Assembly: GCA_003131585.1 (NCBI GenBank)
Contig: PKVW01000021.1
Location: 55,354-119,353 of the forward strand
Direction of reading: 5' to 3'
DNA length: 64,000 bases
From: Acidobacteriaceae bacterium
GTDB lineage: Bacteria; Acidobacteriota; Terriglobia; Terriglobales; Acidobacteriaceae
The notes below the pieces were generated by a model that worked only from the letters and a program-made list of their open reading frames with translations, had not been told where the DNA came from and made no database searches. The number at the start of each line of letters is the position of its first letter. Position 1 is the stretch's first letter. Of the stretch, positions 56,006-64,000 are shown piece after piece. The position numbers were made by a program, and so were the translations under genes.

Positions 56006-57250
56006 ATGGGACGATACACCGGAATCCTCGGCCTCTTGACCATGCTGGGATTGGCCTATGCCTTTTCGACCAATCGCCGCGCCATTCGGCTAAAGACAGT
56101 GGCGTGGGGTTTGGGCTTGCAGTTCGTTTTTGCGGTATTTGTATTGAGAGTCGACGCCGGGCGGCGGATTTTTCAGAAAGCCGGCGATGTAGTCAATCGC
56201 TTGCTCAGTTACGCTTTTGCCGGCTCGCAGTTTGTTTTCGGGGAACTCGGGAAACAAGGGTCCCACCTGGGCTTCTATTTCGCTTTCCAGGTGCTGCCCA
56301 CCATCATCTTTATCGCCGCATTTTTCGCCGTGCTTTACCACTACGGTGTCATGCAGTTCATCATTAAGATCGCCGCATGGATTATGACCCGCGTGATGGG
56401 CGCAAGCGGCGCGGAGTCTCTGAATGTGGCCGCCAGCATTTTCATGGGACAAACCGAAGCGCCATTGACCATCCGGCCATTTCTGCCCGATCTCACGCGA
56501 TCAGAACTGATGACCGTGATGACCAGCGGCATGGCGCACGTTTCCGGCGGGATCATGGCGGCCTACATCGCATTCGGCATCGAGCCCAAACACCTGTTGA
56601 GCGCGGTCATCATGACGGCGCCTGGAACGCTGTTAATGGCGAAGATGCTTGTGCCCGAAACGGAGCAGCCGAAAACCGCCGGAAGAGTTGTGATGCGCGA
56701 AGACGAAGAGAAAGCCGAGAAAGAAGAGAATCTGCTCGGCGCGGTCGCCCGCGGGACGACCGATGGCCTTCATCTGGCCTTGAACATCGCCGCCATGCTG
56801 ATTTCGTTTCTCGCCCTGATCGCGCTCACGAATGGCATCCTGGGCGGTGTACACAACTGGCTGGCCGGCCACGGCATCCTGTGGTTTCCCGCGAGCCTGG
56901 AAAGGATTTTCGGAGTACTCTTTGCGCCAATTGCCTGGGTCATCGGCATTCCCTGGCATGATTGCGGAATCATCGGCAACCTGCTCGGCACACGCATGGT
57001 GCTGAACGAGTTGGTGGCATTTTCCATGCTCGGACCGATGCGGGCGACGCTCGATCCGCGCTCTTTCACGATTGCCACGTTCGCGCTTTGCGGCTTCGCG
57101 AATCTCAGTTCAATCGGAATCCAGATCGGCGGCATCGGCGCACTCGCACCGAACAAGAAGAGCGAACTGGCGCGGCTGGGAATTCGCGCGATGCTGGCGG
57201 GAACCATGGCCAACCTGATGTCGGCATCCATCGCGGGCATGCTGCTATAG
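56006..57250 (+). CDS. nupC: Concentrative nucleoside transporter (NupC/CNT family)
   Basis: 414 aa multi-TM; FMGQTEAPLTIRPFLPDLTRSELMTVMTSGMAHVSGGIMAAYIAFGI. Confidence 0.94.
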   Translation: MGRYTGILGLLTMLGLAYAFSTNRRAIRLKTVAWGLGLQFVFAVFVLRVDAGRRIFQKAGDVVNRLLSYAFAGSQFVFGELGKQGSHLGFYFAFQVLPTIIFIAAFFAVLYHYGVMQFIIKIAAWIMTRVMGASGAESLNVAASIFMGQTEAPLTIRPFLPDLTRSELMTVMTSGMAHVSGGIMAAYIAFGIEPKHLLSAVIMTAPGTLLMAKMLVPETEQPKTAGRVVMREDEEKAEKEENLLGAVARGTTDGLHLALNIAAMLISFLALIALTNGILGGVHNWLAGHGILWFPASLERIFGVLFAPIAWVIGIPWHDCGIIGNLLGTRMVLNELVAFSMLGPMRATLDPRSFTIATFALCGFANLSSIGIQIGGIGALAPNKKSELARLGIRAMLAGTMANLMSASIAGMLL

Positions 57251-57281
57251 GCATACCGGCATTCGAGAAAGGACTATTCCC

Positions 57282-58334
57282 ATGAAGCGACTTCTGAGTG
57301 CATCCATCCTCATTTCGTTCTGCGTTCTAGCCTTTCTGACGAGTGCTCGAACGCAAGCCACACCGCGGCGGGTGATCATTGACACCGATCCCGGCACCGA
57401 CGATGCCATGGCCATCATCCTCGCTTTGAATTCTCCGGAGTTCAAGGTGGAAGCGCTGACGGTGGTGCCGGGCAATGTGGATGCGCGACAGGGATTGGAG
57501 AATGCGCTGAAGATCGTTTCGCTTGCAGGACGCTGCGACGTTGCGGTCGCGGGTGGAGCGCAACATCCGCTGAATCAGAAGCTGATTACCGCGCAGTTCT
57601 GGCATGGCAAGAACGGACTGGCGAACGTCCAATTGCCGCCTTCCAAATGCAAAGCGGATCCCCGGTTTGGTCCGGATCTCATCATCGAGATGGTCCATAA
57701 ATACCCGCATGAGATCACGCTGATTCCGGTAGGGCCGCTGACCAATATCGCACTTGCGGTTTCGAAAGATCCTTCGATTGCGGCCCTGGTCAAGGATATC
57801 GTCATCATGGGCGGCTCGATCACCGGCGGGAACGTCAACGGTGCGGCGGAAGCCAACATCTATAACGATCCCGAAGCGGCCCAGATTGTGTTCAATGCGG
57901 GCTGGATGGTGACGATGGTCGGCTCCGACATAGGGGAGCGAACGCTGATTACGCGAAAGTATCTCGCGGAGCTCCAGTCGTCCCACGGACCGCAGAGCGA
58001 CTTCATCGCTAAAATTGCCGACTTCTATTTGACTCGCAGCGAGAAGAGCGGATACAGCGGGGCCGCGATGTATGATCCGCTGGCGGTGGGGATCGCTCTG
58101 GATCCGACGCTAGGTACGCTGAAGGAGATGCACGTCGATGTCGAGACCAAGGGTGAATATACTCGCGGAGAAACCGTGGCGAACCGCATGGGCTCAAACG
58201 AGCTCAACGTCTTGCATGGAGACCACTACGAAATCGAGGGCGTCATCGATCTGAAACCGAATGCGCGAGTTTGCGTGGCTTCAGATGCCGAGCGGTTCTT
58301 GCAGCTATTTGTGAATCGGGTCAAAGGGAAATAG
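57282..58334 (+). CDS. Nucleoside hydrolase with signal peptide
   Basis: 350 aa; RRVIIDTDPGTDDAMAIILALNSPEFKVEALTVVPGN, NIYNDPEAAQIVFNAGW. Confidence 0.93.
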   Translation: MKRLLSASILISFCVLAFLTSARTQATPRRVIIDTDPGTDDAMAIILALNSPEFKVEALTVVPGNVDARQGLENALKIVSLAGRCDVAVAGGAQHPLNQKLITAQFWHGKNGLANVQLPPSKCKADPRFGPDLIIEMVHKYPHEITLIPVGPLTNIALAVSKDPSIAALVKDIVIMGGSITGGNVNGAAEANIYNDPEAAQIVFNAGWMVTMVGSDIGERTLITRKYLAELQSSHGPQSDFIAKIADFYLTRSEKSGYSGAAMYDPLAVGIALDPTLGTLKEMHVDVETKGEYTRGETVANRMGSNELNVLHGDHYEIEGVIDLKPNARVCVASDAERFLQLFVNRVKGK

Positions 58335-58354
58335 GCCCGGGAAATAGGCCCGCC

Positions 58355-59332
58355 TTAGCCATTCGCCCGTACGACCAGGAAAATTGCCAATCCATAGAAG
58401 ACGAACATCAGGCCGAGGTAGGCTTTGGCACGAGATCCCGAATTCTCAAATTCTTTCCATACGAGAACTCCCCAGAGCGCCGCAACCATCGGAGCGGATT
58501 GGCCGATGGCATACGAAATGGCAACGCCGGTGAAGCTTGCGGCCACTAGATTGAAGACCGTGCCAATGCCCCAGATGAATCCACCAAGAAGCCCCAGCAG
58601 ATGCCCTGAGGCAGGCCCGCCGAAAAATCCACTGAAACTTACTGGCTCTCCCACCAGCGGGTGTTTCATGAAATAAATATTCCAGATAAAACAAGAGAGT
58701 AACGCTCCCAGCGTCAGGAACACGGCGGCGCTGTAGGGTCCTAAAGCATTGCCGCGGGTCATTGCATGCGTCATGAATGGGGCCCACAGGCCCATCAGAA
58801 TCCCTGACACCACGCATGTGATCAGACTCTTTTTTGAGATGGAGCGACCTGCAGCCGCGAGACTGCCATACGCCTTGCCATCCAACAGCACCGCGATCAA
58901 CGCGCAGGCGACGCCAAGGGCCAGGAAGATGGCATTCCCCTTGGGCTGCAACGCGTAACTCAGCACAACTCCGACCACCAACGCGATTCCGATTGAAATG
59001 GGAAACGCGACGGCCAGTCCGGCCATATCAATCGCAGCCACGAGCAGGAGATTGGCGAGGTTGAACAGCGCCCCTCCGATGAGTGCATTGGCGATGTTCG
59101 CGGTGTCCGCCGAGTGGAGGTTGTTCAGAAAACTGGAGGAGTCGTTCCCTGTGCTCCCCATTGTGAAGGCGAGCACCAGTGAGACCACAAAGATGCCAAC
59201 GGCATAATCCCAGTAGAAAAGCTCGAAACGATAGCCCTTAACGCCTTTATAGGTGTTCGCCCACGAGCCCCAGCAAACGGCGCTCATGATCATCATCAAC
59301 AGCGCAACGCTCAGACTCGACGGCGTGAACAT
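58355..59332 (-). CDS. DMT/GRP-type sugar transporter
   Basis: 325 aa, ~10 TM; MMIMSAVCWGSWANTYKGVKGYRFELFYWDYAVGI; adjacent to ribokinase. Confidence 0.75.
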   Translation of the reverse strand: MFTPSSLSVALLMMIMSAVCWGSWANTYKGVKGYRFELFYWDYAVGIFVVSLVLAFTMGSTGNDSSSFLNNLHSADTANIANALIGGALFNLANLLLVAAIDMAGLAVAFPISIGIALVVGVVLSYALQPKGNAIFLALGVACALIAVLLDGKAYGSLAAAGRSISKKSLITCVVSGILMGLWAPFMTHAMTRGNALGPYSAAVFLTLGALLSCFIWNIYFMKHPLVGEPVSFSGFFGGPASGHLLGLLGGFIWGIGTVFNLVAASFTGVAISYAIGQSAPMVAALWGVLVWKEFENSGSRAKAYLGLMFVFYGLAIFLVVRANG

Positions 59333-59524
59333 CGCTTCCCCCTAAGGCGTCGTACGACCGGAAAGTTTGTAACTGTACTCCTCTTTTATTCGCGCCACAA
59401 GTATTCACCCACAGGTATTCACCCCAGCAGGATGCGATCCTCACGGGTACGCAGGCCCGTCTCCGTTGACACAACGGCGAGTGCCAAATAAACTCGGCGT
59501 TCGAACGGTTCTCCGAAAGAAGCT

Positions 59525-60460
59525 ATGGTCGCGCGCCCTCGCATCGCGGTGGTTGGAAGCGCCAACATCGATCTGACGACATTCACGGATCGGTTCCCGA
59601 AACCCGGGGAGACTATCTTCGGCCAGAGATTCGATCTCGGATTCGGGGGTAAGGGCGCGAATCAGGCGGCCGCAGCGCGCCTTTGTGGCGCGGATGTGTT
59701 CATGGTGGCGCGAGTTGGAAGCGACCTGTTTGGTCCGGCCACAATCGAGAACTTTAAGAAACTTGGCATCGACGCAAGCCACGTGAAGCAAGTCGAGGGA
59801 TTGTCCAGCGGCGTGGCACCGATCTTCGTCGAACCCAACGGGCAAAACCGCATTCTGGTGGTGAAAGGAGCGAACGACGCGTTGAAAGCGGCGGACGTTG
59901 ACGCCGCTGCCGAGACCTTGAAAACCGCCCATTGTATTGTCCTCCAGTTTGAGATTCCGCTAGAAACCGTCTACTACACGATCGCATTTGCGCGAAAGCA
60001 GGGAATTCGCTGCATCCTGAACCCGGCACCCGGTCAGCCCGTCGACATGGGCGCGCTAACGGGCCTCGATTACTTCGTTCCAAATGAGAGTGAAGCCGAA
60101 ACCATTACCGGGATTGCGGTACGGAATGTCGAGGACGCGAAGAAGTGTGCGGAGAAACTGGTGGCGGGCGGTATTCGCCACGTCATTATTACGCTGGGAG
60201 CCAACGGATCCCTGCTCGCGGGCGGCGCCTTAAGCGAGCACGTACCTCCGTTTGCCGTAAAAAGTATCGACAGCACTGGCGCAGGCGACGCATTCATCGG
60301 GAGCTTCGCGGTGTTCCTCGCAGAAGGAGTACCGGAACGAGAGGCCGTGCGGCGCGCCAATCTGTATGCTGCACTTTCGACGACAGGCGTCGGAACGCAA
60401 AAATCTTTTTATGATCGCCGGCGGTTTGATGCAGAGTGGGCTGTTCGAGGCCGAAACTAG
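59525..60460 (+). CDS. rbsK: Ribokinase
   Basis: 311 aa; [60 protein letters not shown]. Confidence 0.94.
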   Translation: [311 protein letters not shown]

Positions 60461-60588
60461 CTCGGCTTTCGCCGTGTCACCCAAACAAGGCCCACTCTCC
60501 AGAGCCACCAAGCGGTTTTGCTCATGAACCTGTTCCAAAAAGAGAGCCTGAAGACACCAGCTAATTATTTATATACTGCCGAAAAGTC

Positions 60589-60617
60589 TTGACTTGAGAA
60601 GGAGCGGCAATTTATAA
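60589..60617 (+). promoter_or_regulatory. Sigma70-like promoter upstream of the TonB-dependent receptor
   Basis: TTGACT-N17-TTATAA. Confidence 0.45.
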
Positions 60618-60706
60618 GGCCGTTCTACGGTCTAAACACTCCCAGCATCAATACGGAACGGAAAGTCACTTCGTCGTTCAGTGCGGGGCCGCCGAAAGGG
60701 GTTGTA

Positions 60707-63700
60707 ATGTTGAATAAGAGGATGCTGCTCGGTGTCGTTTTCCTTTCGCTTGTGCTTTCGGTGTGTCCACTCCTTTACGGCCAGGCAACTGGCAGTCTTT
60801 CGGGCACTGTTTCCGACAAGGCGGGCGCTGTGGTGTCAGGCGCGAAGGTAAAGGTCACCTCGCAAGGCACGGGCGTTTCTCGCGAGGCGAAAACCGACGA
60901 TTCAGGCCATTACCTGATCCCCCTGCTGCCGGTGGCGTTCTACACGATTCGCATGGAGTCCCAAGGTTTCCAGACTACCGAACAGAAAGACATTCGGCTG
61001 CAAGTCGATGAGCATCGCGAAGTGGATTTCGCCCTCGCACCCGCGTCTGTTACCACTGCGGTCGAAGTAAGTGCAACCGAAGTGGCTGTGGAAACCGCGA
61101 ATCCAACGTTAGGCCAGGTCATCACGTCCGAGGAGGTCGCCGATCTCCCCTTAAACGGCCGCAACTTCGTGCAACTGGCGACGCTGACGCCGGGCACCAC
61201 CGCGTCAACCAGCCCGGTGAGTTTCTTCAATGGCGCTGCCAGCAGTGAAGCCTCCACTCGCGGATCGTTCTCGCTTTCGGTCGGGGGTTCTCGCGAACAG
61301 AGCACCGATTGGCTGCTCGATGGCAACGATAACAATCAACTAGATGAGGGCGGGATTGCGATTTTCTCTTCGATCGACGACATTCAGGAATTCAAAGTAT
61401 TGACCTATAACTACTCCGCGGAATACGGAGAACGAGCCGGTCCGACGGTATTGGTCACCACGAAGTCAGGGTCGAATCAGTTTCACGGGTCGCTGTTTGA
61501 ATTCTTTCGCAACACGGTCCTCGACGCCAGCACACCTTTCGTCAACAAAACGCCGCAATTCAATCTCAACCAGTTCGGCGGCTCTTTCGGCGGCCCAATC
61601 AAGAAGGACAAAACGTTCTTCTTCGCCGACTATCAGGCAAAAATGCAGCGCAAGGGAATTCCGTTTACGGGCGTGGTGCCGTCGCTTGCAATGAGGACGC
61701 CGAACGCCAACGGCGATTTCGATTTCAGCCTGGATCCGTTCGGCCTTACCCGCGGTGTTCCTCACCCTGAGTACAACAACAAGGTTGCGTTCCCCAATCT
61801 CGTGAATCCTTTTACTGGCCTGGCTTTCCCAGGCAACATAATCCCTGGCGCCATGGCCAATCCAGTTGGCCTCGCCGTGCTTAGCCTCTATCCCGCACCT
61901 AACGCGAACAACGCGGCCCTGGATTTTAACTACACCGAAGTGCCGGATAGGAAGCTCAACGAAGGCACATGGGACACCCGCCTCGATCACAATTTTTCCA
62001 GCAAGGATTCGATCTTCGCGCGCTTCAGCTACGATCAGGCGACCAACTTCGTGCCGGGCGGTTCCCCGGGATTCGCCGAAGCCACCGCCTTTGGCAGCAC
62101 GCAGTTGATTGACAACCACGGTCGCAATCTGGCGCTGTCGGAAACCCACATTCTGTCCCCGAATACGATCAACCAGTTCAATGCCGGCTTCAGCCGGATT
62201 TTCAACCACATTCTTTCTTTTGGCACCGGTAGCTGTAAGGCGGCGAGGCTGGTCGATCCAGTAACCGGCCTGCCCGCACCGATTCCCGGCGCCGATTTAG
62301 GGAGCGCGTGCGACAGTTTTACCGGCTATCCCGCGAGCCTGAACCAGGCCAGCAACGACTGCGAAGGGTGTGGTATGACTTCGTTCTCGATGTCCAGCTA
62401 CTACTCCGTGGGGGACCGCGGATATGCCCCTTACCAGGGTGGAAGCAATGTCTACTCGGTGTCCGATACGCTCGAATTGATTCGGGGCAAACATGAGATC
62501 CGGTTCGGCGGGGTATTTCGCGACAACCAAATGAATGTCAGGAATAACGCCTTCCAGGACGGCTTCGTCTCGGAGATTGGCAATCAAACGGGCGATGACA
62601 TCGCCGATACCCTTCTCGGCGGGATGGGGAGTTTTGCCGCCCACGATCAAACGTTCCTGGGCGCGACCGTCGGCCGGCGTTGGAAGCTGATTCGCCCGTT
62701 CGTCCAGGATAACTGGCGCGTGACGAGCAACCTGACCGTGAACATCGGACTGGCCTGGGCTGTGGTGACGCCTGAAACCGAAGTGGAGAATCGCCAGTCG
62801 AACTTCGACTTGGTGACGAAACAGTTTTACGTTCCGAAGGGCAGCCCCGCCGTGAGTGGCTGCACGAACTGCATTGCTTCCGACGGGCGCGTGGGTATCC
62901 AGCTTGACAAAAGCGCTTTGGAGCCGCGTATCGGGCTCGCTTGGAAGCCCATGGGAAGCCAGAGCACCGCAATCCGCCTCGGTTACGCGATCTTCCACGA
63001 CTCCTCGTGGAACCAGGGCGGACAGGGATTGTGGCAGAACCCGCCCTACTACGCGGAAGTGGATCCCAACGTCATTTTTGGTTTCACCTCTGGCGTGAAC
63101 TTATCCAGTGGCTTCCTCCTTCCGGTCGGCACCCCTTCTACCACGCCGGTCGCCGGCGGTGCAGTTTATAACGCACCTGTGAACCCAAGCTCCTACACCG
63201 GCACCATTCAATCCCAGAACCGCAATTTCAAGCAGGGTGTGGTGCAGCAATTCAACCTCAACATTGAGCATCAACTGCCCGGGAATGTTGTGCTGACCGC
63301 AGGTTATGCCGGCTCGCGCAGCGCACATATTCTGGTGAGCCAGGTGGATGAAAACATAGCCTCGCCTCTCGCGTGCCCTGGCAACGGCACCTCTACCGTG
63401 GCTGGCTACACGCTGGGCTGCGGCATTCCGGCCCCTCCCTACACACCGTTCCAGTTCATCGTCAGCAATAACAGCGTCGGCGCAGCCCGTTATGATTCTC
63501 TGCAAATAAAAGCTGAGACGAAGAGCGCGCGGCACGGGCTTTACGCCCTTGTAGGCTATACCTATGCCCGCAACTTCGACTCTGGCATGACCGATGGCCT
63601 GGGCACCAACGCCGGCGCCTTGTACTGGCCGCTGCCCGGAACGCAGAAGCTGGATTGGGGTTTGTCGCAACTGAACCTCAACAACGTCTTTACCGCCAGC

Positions 63701-64000
63701 ATTCTCTACGATCTGCCATTCGGCAAGGGCAAGCGCTACGGCAGCAACTGGAGCGGAGCCGCCAACACCCTCTTAGGACATTGGCAAGTGAATCTAATTG
63801 AGAGAGCCCAGTCGGGATTTCCGCTGTTTGTCGTCGATAGCGACAACGCGGACATCTTCCCCGGTGCGGCGGGGGACTCGGGAACTTTCTTCAATTACAA
63901 CGGCTTCAGTCTCAACCGTCCGGATGAGGTGGGGGACCCGAACAAGGGCGGCCCGGAGGGTGGCAGTACGAGCTGCCCGGCCCGGGTCCACACGCTGCAG
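60707..64000 (+). CDS. TonB-dependent receptor with carboxypeptidase-regulatory-like N-terminal domain (Oar-like), 3' truncated by window end
   Basis: Not in ORF track because it runs off the window; starts MLNKRMLLGVVFLSLVLSVCPLLYGQATGSLSGTVSDKAGAVVSGAKVKVTSQGTG, then plug motif LPLNGRNFVQLATLTPG. Confidence 0.92.
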   Translation, partial: MLNKRMLLGVVFLSLVLSVCPLLYGQATGSLSGTVSDKAGAVVSGAKVKVTSQGTGVSREAKTDDSGHYLIPLLPVAFYTIRMESQGFQTTEQKDIRLQVDEHREVDFALAPASVTTAVEVSATEVAVETANPTLGQVITSEEVADLPLNGRNFVQLATLTPGTTASTSPVSFFNGAASSEASTRGSFSLSVGGSREQSTDWLLDGNDNNQLDEGGIAIFSSIDDIQEFKVLTYNYSAEYGERAGPTVLVTTKSGSNQFHGSLFEFFRNTVLDASTPFVNKTPQFNLNQFGGSFGGPIKKDKTFFFADYQAKMQRKGIPFTGVVPSLAMRTPNANGDFDFSLDPFGLTRGVPHPEYNNKVAFPNLVNPFTGLAFPGNIIPGAMANPVGLAVLSLYPAPNANNAALDFNYTEVPDRKLNEGTWDTRLDHNFSSKDSIFARFSYDQATNFVPGGSPGFAEATAFGSTQLIDNHGRNLALSETHILSPNTINQFNAGFSRIFNHILSFGTGSCKAARLVDPVTGLPAPIPGADLGSACDSFTGYPASLNQASNDCEGCGMTSFSMSSYYSVGDRGYAPYQGGSNVYSVSDTLELIRGKHEIRFGGVFRDNQMNVRNNAFQDGFVSEIGNQTGDDIADTLLGGMGSFAAHDQTFLGATVGRRWKLIRPFVQDNWRVTSNLTVNIGLAWAVVTPETEVENRQSNFDLVTKQFYVPKGSPAVSGCTNCIASDGRVGIQLDKSALEPRIGLAWKPMGSQSTAIRLGYAIFHDSSWNQGGQGLWQNPPYYAEVDPNVIFGFTSGVNLSSGFLLPVGTPSTTPVAGGAVYNAPVNPSSYTGTIQSQNRNFKQGVVQQFNLNIEHQLPGNVVLTAGYAGSRSAHILVSQVDENIASPLACPGNGTSTVAGYTLGCGIPAPPYTPFQFIVSNNSVGAARYDSLQIKAETKSARHGLYALVGYTYARNFDSGMTDGLGTNAGALYWPLPGTQKLDWGLSQLNLNNVFTASILYDLPFGKGKRYGSNWSGAANTLLGHWQVNLIERAQSGFPLFVVDSDNADIFPGAAGDSGTFFNYNGFSLNRPDEVGDPNKGGPEGGSTSCPARVHTLQ

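Noticed and set aside
1-64000. CRISPR arrays, tRNA, rRNA genes, transposases or prophage genes
   Set aside because: No regularly spaced repeats, no tRNA/rRNA-like sequence and no transposase/integrase motifs recognised in the window.

Overview
The 64-kb, GC-rich window reads as an Acidobacteriota chromosome (inferred from gene content: STPK-TPR kinase, Oar-like TonB receptor, DinB proteins, palindromic dispersed repeats). Main modules from left to right: (1) stand-alone genes for an SBP56-like protein, UBP zinc finger, DUF5996, acetamidase, a CGNR regulator divergent from a frameshifted EamA permease, ferredoxin and a ferritin-like protein; (2) a Ser/Thr kinase-TPR gene lying between two degenerate phoU 3' remnants, next to phoBR; (3) hyuA, dinB, sucA, an agmatinase-family gene, rpiA and a PilZ-TonB fusion; (4) an exopolysaccharide locus (Wza, Wzz, degenerate BY-kinase-like protein, UpxY antiterminator, glycosylphosphotransferase, Wzy, GT4 enzymes including a GT4-GT4 fusion) followed by rmlBACD; (5) a compact kynurenine-pathway operon with an apparent ACMSD-tryptophan 2,3-dioxygenase fusion; (6) GGDEF, pyrR and two ALDHs (one ALDH16-like); (7) a nucleoside salvage cluster (deoC, cdd, pdp, nupC, nucleoside hydrolase, ribokinase); (8) a TonB-dependent receptor running off the end. 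The most notable signals are the ACMSD-TDO fusion, dispersed palindromic repeats inserted in frame within hyuA, the duplicated phoU remnants around the kinase, and a 49-aa Cys-rich ORF missing from the ORF track. All family assignments come from reading the sequence by eye; no database search was run.
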